64,000 nucleotides of DNA from Owenia fusiformis (GCA_903813345.2 CAIIXF020000011.1:13001754-13065753); one strand, 5' to 3'. Shown: positions 1 to 38,604, counted from the first letter of the stretch. The notes: generated by a model from the sequence alone, not told the origin. Made by a program: numbers and translations.

Positions 1-2213
1 CCTGATGGTTCAGTGGTAGAGTGCTCGCCTGTCATCCAGCTGGCCATGGGTCGATTCCTGGTCAGTGCGAGGTTTTTCATTTAAATTCTGATATGAAGAG
101 AAATTACTATTTCCATGAATTATATTTTACTTACAACATGAAATCACTGATGGTTCAGTGATAGAATGCTCGCCTGTCATCCGGTTGACCATGGGTCGAT
201 TCCTGGTCAGTGCAATTTTTTTCATTTAAATACTGATATGAAGAGAAATTACAATTTTTATGAATAATATTTCAGGGACGACCTGAAAGTACTGATGGTT
301 CAGTGGTAGAATGCTCGCCTGTCATCCAGCTGACCATGGGTCGATTCCTGGTCAGTGCAATGTTTTTCATTTAAATACTAATATGAAGAGAAATTACAAT
401 TTATATGAATTATATTTTAGGGACAACATGAAAGCCCTGATGGTTCAGTGGTAGAATGCTCGCCTGTCATCCAGCTCGCCATGGGTCGATTCCTGGTCAG
501 TGCAATGTTTTTCATTTAAATACTAATATGAAGAGAAATTACATTTTTAATGAATTATATTTTACTTACAACATGAATGCAGTGATGGTTCAGTGGTAGA
601 ATGCTCGCCTGTCACCCAGCTGACCATAGTTCAATTCCTGGTCAGTGCAATGTTTTTCATTTAAATACTAATATGAAGAGAAACTACATCTTTTATGAAT
701 TATACTTTACTTTCAACATGTAAGCATTGATGGTTCAGTGGTAGAATGCTCGCCTGTCATCCAGCTGGCCATGGGTCAATTCCTGGTCAGTGCAATGTTT
801 TTCATTTAAATACTAATTTGAAGAGAAATTACTATTTTCATGAATTATATTTTGGGGACAACATGAAAGCCCTGATGGTTCAGTGGTAGAATGCTCGCCT
901 GTCACACAGCTGGTTATGGGTCGATTCCTGGTCAGTGCGATGTTTTTCATTTAAATACTAATATGAAGAGAAATTACTATTTTCATGAATTATATTTTAC
1001 TTACAACATGAAATCACTGATGGTTCAGTGATAGAATGCTCGCCTGTCATCCAGTTGACCATGGGTCGATTCCTGGTCAGTGCAATTTTTTTCATTTAAA
1101 TACTGATACGAAGAGAAATTACATTTTTTATGAATTATATTTTACTTACAACATGAAATCACTGATGGTTCAGTGGTAGAATGCTCGCCTGTCATCCAGC
1201 TGCCCATGGTTCAATTCCTGGTCAGTGCAATGTTTTTCATTTAAATACTGATATGAAGAGAAATTACTATTTATATGAATTATATTTTACTTACAACATG
1301 AAAGCACTGATGGTTCAGTGGTAGAATGCTCGCCTGTCATCCAGCTGGCCATGGGTCGATTCCTGGTTAGTTCAATGTTTTTCATTTAAATACTGATATG
1401 AAGAGAAATTACTATTTTTATGAATTATATTTTACTTACAACATGAAATCACTGATGGTTCAGTGATAGAATGCTCGCCTGTCATCCAGCTGCCCATGGT
1501 TCAATTCCTGGTCAGTGCAATGTTTTTCATTTAAATTCTGATATGAAGAGAAATTACTATTTTATGAATTATACTTTACCTTCAACATGTAAGCACTGAT
1601 GGTTCAGTGGTAGAATTCTCGCCTGTCATCCAGCTGGCCATGGGTCAATTCCTGGTCAGTGCAATGTTTTTCATTTAAATTCTGATATGAAGAGAAATTA
1701 CTATTTTTATGAATTATATTTTACTTACAACATGAAATCACTGATGGTTCAGTGATAGAATGCTCGCCTGTCATCCAGCTGCCCATGGTTCAATTCCTGG
1801 TCAATGCAATGTTTTTCATTTAAATTCTTATATGAAGAGAAACTACATCTCTAATGAATTATACTTTACCTACAACATGTAAACACTGATGGTTCAGTGG
1901 TAGAATGCTCGCCTGTCATCCAGCTGGCTATGGGTCGATTCCTGGTCAGTGCAATATTTTTCATTTAAATAAGGTTATGAAGAAAAATTACATCTTTTAT
2001 AAATTATACTTTAGTTACAACATGAAAGCATGGATGGTTAAGTGGTACAATGCTAACCTGTCATCCATCTGGCTGTGGTTCGAGTCCCTGGTTAGTGCAA
2101 TGTTTTTCATTTAAATACTGATATGAATAGAAATTACTATTTTTATGAATTATATTTTAGTTACAACATGAAAGCACTGATGGTTCAGTGGTAGAATGCT
2201 AACTTGTCATCCA
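1..2213 (+). repeat. Tandem array of ~145 bp units, each with a tRNA-Gly-like sequence
   Basis: At least 16 copies run head to tail; the window opens inside the first. The TGGTTCAGTGG A-box-like block begins near 6, 151, 296, 441, 586, 731, 876, 1021, 1166, 1311, 1456, 1600, 1745, 1890, 2035 and 2181. Each unit is a ~71 bp tRNA-like part followed by a ~73 bp AT-rich spacer. The tRNA-like part resembles eukaryotic tRNA-Gly, but its anticodon position reads GTC (Asp type) in every complete copy. Acceptor strands (GCACTGA/TCAGTGC) pair fully in some copies. The B box is usually GGGTCGATTCC or GGTTCAATTCC, one base off consensus; the copy near 2035 has a perfect GGTTCGAGTCC. A run of T5 or more follows most copies by 3-4 bases, as a Pol III stop would. 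The anticodon stem (CTCGC/CCAGC) pairs poorly, so decoding tRNAs are unlikely. The last copy breaks off at 2213. Confidence 0.85.
1593..1663 (+). tRNA. tRNA-Gly-like pseudogene, representative copy of the array
   Basis: This copy has a fully paired 7 bp acceptor stem (GCACTGA/TCAGTGC), a perfect A box and a D arm/anticodon 5' side (GTAGAATTCTCGCCTG) matching what I know of animal tRNA-Gly(GCC). The anticodon loop CTGTCAT gives GTC instead of GCC. The 3' side of the anticodon stem has lost most pairing, and the T stem pairs only with a bulged base. TTTTT begins at 1667. It is probably a tRNA-derived repeat that may still be bound by Pol III factors, not a decoding tRNA. Confidence 0.5.
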
Positions 2214-2258
2214 GTTTTACTGGGTTGATTTGACTTGGGGTTGAGATGACCAGGAAGC
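2214..2258 (-). mobile_element. Solo terminal fragment of the Kolobok-like element
   Basis: The sequence is close to the outermost ~45 bp of the right terminal repeat at 19119-19200 (GGTTGA...ACTTGGGGTTGA...GATGACCAGGAAG). It abuts the tRNA-like array exactly where copy 16 stops. No partner end is seen nearby, so this is a remnant or the edge of a deleted copy. Confidence 0.6.
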
Positions 2259-4110
2259 ACTATGATATCCATAGTTGTCAGCTCGAAATCATCACTGTAT
2301 AATATTATGTCCATGAGATCCATAGTTGTTAGCTCCGAAATATCACTGTGTACATACAGTACCCATGGCACTCATGGATGTCATATTCAAATAAACGCTT
2401 AAAATGACTATGAGATCCTGTTGTCTGCTAGCTACCAATGATCGTGAAGGATTGGCTCATAGGGTTCTATCTCTATTATTTCCTAACTAAACAAGATATC
2501 AATTCCAATCTTTTAGAACGCTGATTATGAATTATAAACAGTTATAGTCACCAATAACAACATTTTTAAAGGTCATGGTCTCTGCAATATCAACCATTCT
2601 CCTTGCAGTTCATTTGTGCTAACTTTGTCATAGAAATCAGCACTGAAGACATTGCTTAGATATTAAAATAGTGCGTTGGAATCCTGGGAGCCAGTCCTCC
2701 TTGTAGTATGTGTGAATATGAGATTTCATCGTGAGTTCTCGCGTTTATTCATTTATCATTTAGTTGTCAACGATATAGAGAGTAAGTTAGCCCTCCCTCT
2801 TTTATTCTGTAGCCTTTATTAGATGGAGAATATTTGAGAGTGGGGTGTCTTACTCCCCGTATCAATGATCACTGAATACTAGTATGTCTATGGCTATGAT
2901 CCATAGTTCTCAGCTTCCAATGATCACTGAATATTTCTATGAAATCTATGTAAGCTCCTGTATGTGTCTATGAGATCCATAGTTGTCAGCTGCCAATGAC
3001 TCCAATGATCACTGAATATATCAATGAGATCCATGTAAGCTTATGTATGTGTATATCCCGGTGTCTATGAGGATCACCTTATTATACCGATGCGCATTGT
3101 ACCGAAAACCTGTATACCTACACCATATTTTTGATGAAAAAAGGCTTGTAATGGAAGATGTATGATAAGAGAACATTTAGCTTTTTATTAAATTGCTTCC
3201 TGTTTATGTCTATGTGATCCATAGTTGTCAGCTTCCAAAGGTCACTGAACATACATGTGTCTATGAGATCCATGTCTGCATCTGTATGTGTCTATGGGAT
3301 CCATAGTTCTCAGCTTCCAATGATCACCGAATATATCTATGAGATCCTTATCACGATCAGCTCCTGTATGTGTCTATGGGATCCATAGTTCTCAGCTTCA
3401 ATGCAATGGTCACTAAATACTGAATATCTATGAGATCCATGTCTGCTCCTGTATGTGTCTATGGGATCCATAGTTCTCAGCTTCCAATGATCACTGAATA
3501 TATCTATGAGATCCTTATCACGATCAGCTCCTGTGTGTGTCTATGAGATCCATAGTTCTCAGCTTCAATGCAATGGTCACTAAATACTGTATATCTATGA
3601 GATCCATATCTGCTCCTGTATGTGTCTATGGGATCATAGTTCTCAGCTTCCAATGATCACCGAATATATCTATGAGATCCTTATCACAATCAGCTTCTGT
3701 ATGTGTCTATGAGATCCATAGTTCTCAGCTTCAATGCAATGGTCACTAAATACTGTATATTTATGAGATCCATGTCTGCTCCTGTATGTGTCTATGGGAT
3801 CGTAGTTCTCAGCTTCCAATGATCACCGAATATATCTATGAGATCCTTATCACAATCAGCTTCTGCATGTGTCTATGAGATCCATAGTTCTCAGCTTCCA
3901 ATGATCACCGAAAATATCTATGAGATCCTTATCACAATCAGCTCCTGTATATGTGTCTATTGGATCCATAGTTCTCAGCTTTCAATGATCACTGAATATA
4001 TCTACAGTATATGAGATCCTTATCACAATCAGCTCATGTATGTGTCTACGAGATCCATAGTTCTCAGCTTTCAATGATCACTCGGAATATAGTGAGATTC
4101 ATAGTTGTCA
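2259..4110. repeat. Degenerate tandem repeat built on TCTATGAGATCCATAG
   Basis: Recurring blocks such as GATCCATAGTTCTCAGCTTC, CAATGATCACTGAATA, TATGAGATCCTTATCACGAT and CTCCTGTATGTGTCTATG repeat in order. The array is sparse before ~2860 and dense from ~3200 to 4100, where the composite period is roughly 90-185 bp. It is interrupted at about 2400-2860 and 3070-3190 by unrelated sequence. I see no coding potential; it is most likely an old satellite or the tandem core of an element. Confidence 0.75.
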
Positions 4111-5258
4111 TATTTCAATGGTCGCAGTATAATATAAATATAACAACGTTAACTCAATCATCGAATATGAAAGTCTACGTAAGGTGGCTATTTTTGGATT
4201 TTCCGTCCTAAACACTGTCTTATTAACTAATTACTGGCTGATTAATTTTCCTATGTTCTTCAGTGATATTTTCTCATTGTGCATAAGTTGTAAAAGTAAT
4301 CTCACACTAGCCTAAAAAATGTTTTTTGGATACTATATATTATGTTCGATCTTTCAATAGGCCTAGTACTCTTTTGCAAAGTTTTTATGCCTCTGTTATT
4401 TTTTTAATCTGGGCACAGATAAATGACACTTTTTGAGAAATGAAATTCATATAATAATGAATTAGTTTTAAAATATTGAAAGTTGCCTTATTTCTAATAC
4501 TGTAGAAAATGCAAAGTAATCATTATTGCTCTGTTGAATAATCTTTGAACAGATTCATGAATTCTCTTTCCAAATGCTTTATTCCATCAAAATCAAGACA
4601 CTATTGACTATCTTATGAATTTCAAAAGTAAACTTCAATTTCGCCAAATATTCGTGAATCGCATTCTCTAATACGAATTCGAGAGAAAAAAGTTTTTTCT
4701 TCTACCTGATGACATGGATGAATCCCTTTGCAATTTTTTGTGCATGTTCCGTAATGCTTGGACAACATCTTATCGAATCACTTATTGTTATTGATATTAC
4801 TTCTTGAAATATGAATGTTACAGACAAAAACAACTTGAAAATGTTGATTATTCAATTTCGCGTTCCATTGATTTCATTGAGTTTTGGCGATAAATCCTAT
4901 CCTTGAAAGTACATAAAGTACAACTTCAGTTCTGAAAAGCTATTATCTGGCCATGGATTTTATTTCATTTGAAAGATAAAAGATTATTATAAGGAAATAT
5001 AGCATTTTTGGCACCCAACGTTGACCTTTTTGACTTTTTTGGGGGGTATTTGGTCTTGCGATATAGTGTTATAAAAAGGTTGCAGACATTTGAGTTAATT
5101 GTATCATTGATCACGAATATGTTTCTTTAAATCGATTGATCATACTAGTTTCTTAATCTGTATTTGTCGGTTTGCATGTGTACACGATGGAATCAGACAA
5201 TATAATATGTATCTAAATTCAAATATTCAGAAATCGTTAAAATCTCTCAATGTTCAAA
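4111..5258. other. AT-rich stretch with no recognisable feature
   Basis: I see no gene, RNA or clear repeat here; open frames are short and unlike known proteins. Confidence 0.6.
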
Positions 5259-5513
5259 TGCGTAGCCAGCTTTCGATCGGGGAGGGGGTGCGATCGCTAA
5301 AACAATTTTGGTTTTCAGTCAGGGGGTTGCGATTGTGGCATAACAAGCCCAAAATAAGATTTATTTGAATTTTACAAAAATTGATGCGACTTCCTTCAAA
5401 ATTGAACGAGAAGCTTCAAATAAAAAGCATTTTAAAGCTCTTGTCTTCTTCTTTCTCATGGTTTTATTGGTTATGGGGGGGGGGGTTCACCCATCGCACC
5501 CCCTGGTTACGCC
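5259..5513. mobile_element. MITE-like element with GCGTARCCAG ends
   Basis: The left end (GCGTAGCCAG, then GGGGGTGCGATCG) and the right end (CGATGGG-type sequence, CACCCCCTGGTTACGCC) are inverted relatives. A G11 tract lies at 5475-5485 beside the right arm. The ends resemble those of the element at 33639-33824. Overlapping open frames in this stretch carry the element rather than a gene. Exact borders and target duplication are unclear. Confidence 0.5.
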
Positions 5514-5989
5514 TATTATGTTATATGGAAAGTCATCTATATCGTTCGAGAAAAATAACATTTACATTAGAAAAGTGAGATATGATGGGTTGTGTCATCG
5601 ACTTTCCATGGTGATTTTATATAATGAAAACATTCGAACATTTTAAGCACATTAGAATAGGTATTGCCATAAAATTTGAAAATCCTACCCCACATTTATG
5701 GGGTTAAACTCCCTCAAGTATTCTAGCAATTTGCTTGAAATTGCTTTCAAAAGCTCGACTAACCCCCGGGGACTAACAAGGACTTGTCTTGACCAAAATT
5801 CATATGCAAAAAAACTTTAACTATTCTTAGCTGCTAAAAAATATATATTGAAAGTTCAAATCTTCCCATGTGAACTCAATACTCATGAAGGGACATATAT
5901 TGGTTGGCATGCCTCTTGTTAAAGATGTCTATAATTAATGACCCGGGAGTTTCAAGAAATCCTTTTCGTTCATTGCATTACACTGAACT

Positions 5990-6017
5990 GGGTTCTCATT
6001 GGGAATGACGTCACAAG

Positions 6018-6029
<12 letters not shown>
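5990..6029 (+). promoter_or_regulatory. Candidate taxilin promoter/5' UTR with CRE and YY1-like motif
   Basis: A perfect TGACGTCA (CRE/ATF site) at 6006-6013 is followed at once by CAAGATGGCAGCC, close to the YY1 motif that often sits just downstream of a start site. The TGA of the CRE is an in-frame stop three codons before the first ATG. No TATA box is evident. Placement as the taxilin promoter is inference; it depends on exon 1 being correct. Confidence 0.5.
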
Positions 6030-31789
<25,760 letters not shown>

Positions 31790-32675
31790 CATCTGTCACA
31801 CACGTAAGCGGACTTTGCTTTGCCCTAGCTATAAGTTTGTTATGTGTTGATTGTTTATTAGCTAAGGTATAAACAAGGAGTAAAATCTTTTGTTTTCAGG
31901 ATTCATTCAGTTCAACCAGCAAACCTCTCTGTAAGGTGCCATATTATACGCTTTGCACTAAATCCCACACACAATCATTTCAATCTGAATATGAAAATAT
32001 TTTTAGCATACCATTTAAATGGTGGTCTAATTAAGCAAGTATTTAGTGTGAAACTAAGATGGCCACCATTATACTTTTTACCTTGTAGGTCAAATCAGTT
32101 AATGTTCTCGATGCTGTCTGATTTATGACTTGGTGTGTCACAAATTTATATCAATTAACAAAATCCAGAAATTAAACGAATTCAACATGAAGTCAAGTAT
32201 CTGAAATATGTACGCACTACGAACACAAACATTCAAAAACAAGATAGTTTTCCACAAAGTTGTACTTTTAAAAAGATGGCAGCACTTGAAATCATAGCTA
32301 CAAATATATTTCAATTTTAGATTAATTGTACTTTACTGAAATAGGTTAAACTATGGAGTAATTCAACATTACATGAAAAACCTTGGAAAATCTGCATTTT
32401 ATCTATAGATCATGTTAATGAGTGAAATGTAGACCAATCCTTGAAATTACCATTGCATTATTAGCCTAAAATTAACACCTAACATGCAATCTGATGGTTG
32501 TGCCCGCAAACTATAGATTGAAATTATATATCGAAGAGCGCTGTTTGTTTTTAATGGATATTATATTTTAAAAGTGACATCACACAAGATTATGTGTACT
32601 GTAGTGTCAACTGTCAATTGTAATATTGTAATGCTTGGTTTGATAAAAAATAAACTGATCAAATATGAAGTTTAA
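31790..32675 (+). other. Probable taxilin 3' UTR
   Basis: Sequence from the stop to just past the first good poly(A) signal. A GTAAGC at about 31805 could be a donor for a 3' UTR intron, but no matching acceptor is compelling. Confidence 0.5.
32649..32654 (+). terminator. Candidate poly(A) signal of taxilin
   Basis: AATAAA at 32649-32654, followed at 20-50 bases by a GT/T-rich stretch (TTTTATTTGTTTTTGTAGG), the usual downstream element. Confidence 0.6.
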
Positions 32676-33089
32676 AACAAGTTTTATTTGTTTTTGTAGG
32701 TCTGACATTGTTTGAATAAGTTGTTGTGTTTTGTTTTTTTGTTTGTTTGAGAGAGTATTATTTTAAAAGCAACTTGAGAATTTCAAAATATGTTTACATA
32801 TAACTTCTGCTTTATTCCCAGTTCAAGTTTAATGACTCCTTAACTGCATTTTCTCAATTTCAATGCCACATTATTTTGAATAACTTTGATGTTTTTGCCC
32901 ATTTAATGCAAAACTCTACATAAATCATTTTATTTTAACATTAAAAATTAAAAATACCACACTGTTTAAAGGAGAAATAAGAAATTTCAGCAGAAAATGA
33001 AAATAGGTGACTGTGACTTTCATTGGTGAAACCTCATGTCTCATTTTTGCCAAGTCAGTTTTACGAGGGATGGGTAGTCACATGTTTTG

Positions 33090-33500
33090 CTTCAATAACC
33101 CAAATGCCTGTAGGCAGTTACCAGTTTCACCGCTAGGTGGCTAAATCAGCTCAGATAACATGGCAGATATAGTAGAAAGTTCCCTCAAACTTGAATTTTC
33201 ATTCATTTTCGTATTACCCTTATGTATCTGATAGTGATACAAATTAAAAATATGTCCAGTAAAAGAAAGTATCATGTCTCCAATACCATCCTCCTAAGCA
33301 GGTGTCCAGAATCTGTACCTCATTCTTCCCCCTGCTATAACCAATTTGAAAGTGCCTGTTTAAACTGAATCATGTGATCAATGACTTGGGGATGAAGAGA
33401 AAGATGATATTCTGGATTTTGATGCCCTGTGATCGGAGGATGGTCCAATACAAGAAAAGATATTTCACCTTTTTTGTGATTTTATAACATGGGCAATCTC
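33090..33500 (+). repeat. Dispersed repeat, copy 1
   Basis: GTAGGCAGTTACCAGTTTCA, TATAGTAGAAAGTTCCCT, TGTCCAGTAAAAGAAA and TTTGTGATTTT-TAACATGGG recur in the same order at 51075-51320. The part at 33285-33445 also has an inverted relative at 28857-29120. Confidence 0.7.
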
Positions 33501-33638
33501 AAAAGCATTCATTGATTATTAACACATGATTATTTGCTACCATCATGAAAAGAATGATCCTGAATCAACCTCAGTCTCTAAAAGTCCAAAGGAACAATAG
33601 GTGTATTGCAAAATGCTGAAATTATATGGTAAGCAGAC

Positions 33639-33824
33639 CCGTAGCCAAGGGGGGGGGGGTTCGCAGGTTCCCCCTGGCCAAAAATTCTTTCGAAATCATG
33701 CAGTTTTTCACCATTTTGAGCACTTCTCAAGTGAGTTTAGTCATATTTGGGCCAATATTGTCAAATGTGAACCCCCCTGGAAATTTTTGAAAACTGAACC
33801 CCCCTTGGCAAATCCTGGCTACGG
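33639..33824. mobile_element. Small element with CCGTAGCCA ends
   Basis: CCGTAGCCAAGGGGGG at the left, with an 11 bp G tract at 33649-33659, is mirrored by CCCCCTTGGCAAATCCTGGC and TACGG at the right. A related fragment lies at 7375-7545. An open frame across it is not a gene. Confidence 0.55.
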
Positions 33825-36800
33825 TGAGGGATGTTATTTGCCTGAGATCTCTCAACTGTGGCATCGCATGGCCTCACCAGCCCACCAATACTCAGCTGAT
33901 TTGAGCACTTGTTTCTCTATGTATATTAGACAATATAATTAAGCTAAATATAACAGCAGTTAACATTATTACTGCGTTTTATGATGTCACGGTCACTGTG
34001 ATGCGGTATATTGCATTGTTATTTAAGTCATGAATGTTTATTATGATAAATTTTATTGCATCTTGCGTTCAAAATGTCATTCCATATATGGTTATTCGAT
34101 TCAATTTCTTCCAAAAGTTATTACATAAATGTAACTTGTTGACTTTCTTTCAATTTTGAGGGTTGACTTCAAGCTGGATTACTATATTTCATGTTAGTCA
34201 CATATTATTGTCTTGAACCGAGCAAAAGAAATATGGTTGTTTGTTGCATTATCTTAATGGGTGGCTCATAAAATAAGAACTCAAGTATTTTAATGATGTT
34301 TTTATGTCCTCTATTTTCATACACTCTAACAGGAAATATATTCCTTTATAAATGTTTCTATGTAAACATTTTCTCTGTGAATGTTTTTCCATGTGCAGGT
34401 TTATAATAGTAATTTTCCACTTTATCATGATTTGCTGAATAGCAAAGACAAATCGAGTCATTAGAACAACTCATATAACAACTGTTATCATTTTTACAAT
34501 TAAAGTTTTGAGTTTTGGATAAAAATGGTTTTATGTCTCTTATTGAGGGAGGGTTGGTCAAGAAGAGCGGTGAGTGGTGGTCATGGAGAGCATGTCGTTG
34601 TGACCATGCATCATTTTGAATATCTTGTAAATAATTTAATCAAATTACAAGCTAATGAAGATGACAATTAAATTGAATTGAATTGAATTATAAACCTGAA
34701 GTATCAAACCAATCACCAAAAACTAGGTTGCCTTATGTCTATCCAGGGTGACTGTCCTCATTTATTTGTGATGATTCAATATTATGATAATGAGTGTGCT
34801 AATTGATGCAAAATTAATTCACTCCATTCAGGTATGATGTTGCTATAGTAACCCTACATATAGGTTGAAATTGTTCATTTAATCATAACCTCATAATTCA
34901 TAAAAGTCAAGCTGCCATAACAACATATTGGATAATCCAGGAGCCAGATATTCTAATTTTGTTGTCTGCTTTCAAACTTTTAATTTACTATATAAAAATA
35001 ATTTTTATTTTGTAAAACATCTGCTCTGGAACCCCGTCAGATAACAAAGTCATACAGTGTATAGTGGACTCCCTTCAAACTTGCAAAAGCCATTGTACAG
35101 ATAAATTCTGGGTCCTGTACAATAAATTGAATTACATTGTGCTGGCAATCATCGTTAGTACAAAATTGTGGTTGCCAATGATATTTTATGATTATTGCAC
35201 CATATCTAATTTCTGACATTTCTTAAATTGATGTACATGTACTATCTCCATGACTACTTGTTTGGTTAACCAAAATTAGACATTGAAGCTACAGAATAGA
35301 ATAAAGATTGTCTTGCTTTACTTTACTTCTTGTTTCTTTTCATTTTTGCAAGTTAATGAAAGATGCATGGTTCTCCACAGAGGACAGTGGGTTGACACTT
35401 GCAATTAGTTGTAGTGGCTTTATGTAATAATACATAATAGGACTGGTATAATAGTATTCTGATACTCATAGCATCTTTCTGTTTCACCTGAGGGCTGAGA
35501 AGAAATGAGGTGTCATGGTTTATCATGATCATCTCAGGGTTGAGAAGAAATGAGGTGTCATGGTTTATCATGATGATATAATAGGGGCATTTAGGGATTC
35601 TATGTATAAGCTTTGTTTCTGTACAATTCATAGCTTTGGCATGTCCTATAAGGCTTTTTGGGCTGGTGACATCTTTTCACCTAATTTTGAATTTCTGGCA
35701 AAATGCCCTTGATCTAAAGACCATGGAGCATTTGGTGTATGCTCTTTTGTGAACAATTCTCAAATGCTTTGCTGAAACCACACCATTATGCAGGCTCCAA
35801 ATTAATACACTGTATATCATATATCATATGCCAAAAGCAGAACAAAATGAAACTGTAATATATACTAGGTTTCACATTGAAGGGGGCCTATTGTTTGGTT
35901 GCTATGATATTTACCCTATAATCTTGAGAGAATCCGCTGATATTTATTCAAGTGACAAATATAGTAGAAAAGAGCTGAATAAGGCAAAGTATAATAGGCA
36001 TTAGGCTTACATGTAATAAAAATAGAAATGTGTGCTTAATTCAAATTTTAGAGAGAAAGTCTGTTCAAAGAGTGAATTCTCTAGACCGGCTGAAGAAATA
36101 CTGCACAGAATTTGTATTCTATTGCCCAATTAATCATTTCTTGTTAAACAAGAGTGTACTTTTGTTGTAGACCTTGAAATAATGTCAGTTAATTGTCACG
36201 ATGACCTTCAAAACAATTAATCAAAGGCAGCTGTTGAATTTATATCTCAGTTCAAAAAGGGAAATTGGTCATGTTTTTAAATGGAAGAAAAGTAGAATTG
36301 ATTTAGATTAGCTTGAAATAAAATAAACCGTCATGATGTCAATAGTCTGAATTCCATAGAAATCCCAGAAAGTCATGCAGTTCTTTTTTAAAGAGATTTT
36401 AAAGAGAACTGGGTTAAAATTGGTATTTATTGGATCATCTTTTTTACAAGGGATAATAACCAATACAAACTTGATCATATAATTATTGAGGCTTTCTATG
36501 ATAACAACTACAAGGTGGATGCCCTCGTTACAAATTACATACAGGTTATATACAGCAAAACCTGTGAAAGAAGAACATCTTTTGTTTCGAGAAAAAAAAC
36601 TAATCTCTATTGACACAAAGTTGAAAAAATTTAAAAGTTTATTTTTTCTTTATGGATCCCAGTTTTGATTTCAAATCACGATCCTCATGTCAACATGATT
36701 ATTCACAGTTATAATCCAACAATATTTAACTGTGCTTTACATAAATCCAACTGGAAATACTTGATAAATCAAGAAATTAAATGATTTTTGCCATATGTCT

Positions 36801-37469
36801 TCATGTATTCTCACCCTACCAACACACGTGCTACCATCTATTTATCCATATCCAATAGCATATTGTCTAGTGGAATGGACTTACATAATATTTGATAATG
36901 TGCCCAATGACTTAAAGTGGTAATAATCTCAGAAATTTTGTAATAGGATCTCTACACATTTTGTCCATACAATGATATGGGGGTGGTAAAAGAAGGGAAA
37001 AGGTAATAGACCAAGGTGGTAGTGGCTAGGATGATGAGTTAGAGTCATACCTAGATCAGGGGATACTGTAGTTTAGGGAAGTGATATGGGAGTTGTATCT
37101 GTATGAAAGGCTTCTCTCCGGCTCATGCAGCCTTTCTGCTGAATTAATAACTGAGATGTCAGAATGAAGGGAGCCATTCCAACAATGATACCATTGTATA
37201 TATTATGAAGCAGCATGCCAAAATCAAAACTATTTTGATATTTCCCTCCTTAATAAAATCTACAATGATGATAAAAAGATAGTCCCCAAGTCCACCCAGA
37301 AAGCTCAGCGGTTCCGCATTTACCAATTATGCAATAGATCCCAGATTCCCACTTCAGGCAAGACTGAATTTGCTTGTTTGCTTAAAGTACTTCAGGGTGT
37401 TTGACTGGGAGTGGTCCTGAGGGGCTCTTCAATGAGGGGTTACTGGGTCTTCCATGAATACATGTGTTA
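33825..37469. other. Intergenic, no gene seen
   Basis: Contains an (AATTG)n-like microsatellite near 34670 and a two-copy ~45 bp duplication at 35488-35578 (GAGAAGAAATGAGGTGTCAT). Its surroundings (TCATAGCATCTTTCTGT) have a looser relative near 42090-42165. Confidence 0.5.
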
Positions 37470-38148
37470 TGGCCTAGTCACATAGCCCGGCCGATGTCCG
37501 GCATCGGTAGAGCTCGGTGGATTTTTTTGGTGCCACCGAGCTCTCCTCATCGGAAGCAGAGCTCGGTGACGTGAACGGACTCCGTCCGGACATCTTCAGG
37601 CGACCGACCGAACACCGGCCGGTGACCGTACGGAGTCTGTCTCAAAATAGTAGTTTTTTTCTGCCGATGTGGCAGCAACTACCGGCCGGAGGTCGGCCGG
37701 ACATCGGAAGGAATACGGCCGGTACCCGAGCAGGTAACAGGACACCGTGCGATCGCCGGCCGGGTTGTTAACGGGCTTTGAACAGTGACCGGCCGATGCT
37801 CTGTCCCACATCGGCCGGAGCTCGGTCGGAGCTCGGCCGCTGTCCGTTAAAAAAACTCGTCCTCTGGTTGTCTCAGATGCACGGGACACCGGCCGATACT
37901 CGGCCGTGCACCGGCCGATACTCGGCCGTGCACCGGCTGACGTGTTTTCCGATGTGGTTACGATCGGGCTGCGATGACATGATGAGGGAGCTCGGTTTAA
38001 CTCCGAAGTTAAAATTTCACCGAGCTACCACCGATGCGGTTTTAAGCAACAAACGCCACGGATGTCCGGCCGGTGTTCGGCCGAGTTCGGTGAAAATTGC
38101 ATCGCTGGCTCATCGTAACCTCATCGGCCGGGCTATGTGACTAGGCCA
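37470..38148. mobile_element. GC-rich PIF/Harbinger-type MITE, 679 bp
   Basis: The perfect inverted ends TGGCCTAGTCACATAGCCCG continue for ~27 bp, flanked by TTA at 37467-37469 and 38149-38151, the usual Harbinger target. The body is strikingly GC-rich against AT-rich surroundings and is filled with GGCCGA/TCGGCC and GAGCTCGG words in both orientations. Open frames on both strands follow from composition; no transposase or Myb-like protein is encoded. Confidence 0.85.
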
Positions 38149-38604
38149 TTAATAACAACCATATATATATATATATATGGGTCAGGGATATATGCAAGAG
38201 GTATTGCTCACCTTCATTGGTGGTACACAAAATGCAATACTGTACAATATAAAGAACAAAATATGATCAAATTAAATGAATTTGTTAAAATTACCAAACA
38301 CACACACATAGTCCAAGAGAGAAATTTTGTTTGCCAAAATTTTTGGAGGGAAGTGTACATACAGTTAAAAACTTGAATGTTTTACCATGCACTTAGTTCA
38401 AAATTGATTAAAGAGAAAAATCTACAACTTTGATTCAAGCGAACAAATTAACAAGTCAATGTTTAGATAAAGTTCAAGTTTAATTTCCGTGTAGAGTTTT
38501 TGAATAACTTCCTTCATGAAAATGTCACATAAAGTAGGTTGTTAAACACATATAAACCTCTGGGCTAAAATGAATCCTATTTATTTTCAAAACATTAACT
38601 TTTT

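Noticed and set aside
1-2213. Functional tRNA-Asp gene cluster
   Set aside because: The body is Gly-like, the anticodon stem is mispaired and the T stem is bulged in nearly all copies.
37517-38140. Several frames on both strands
   Set aside because: Stops are rare because the MITE is GC-rich and repetitive; no domain seen.
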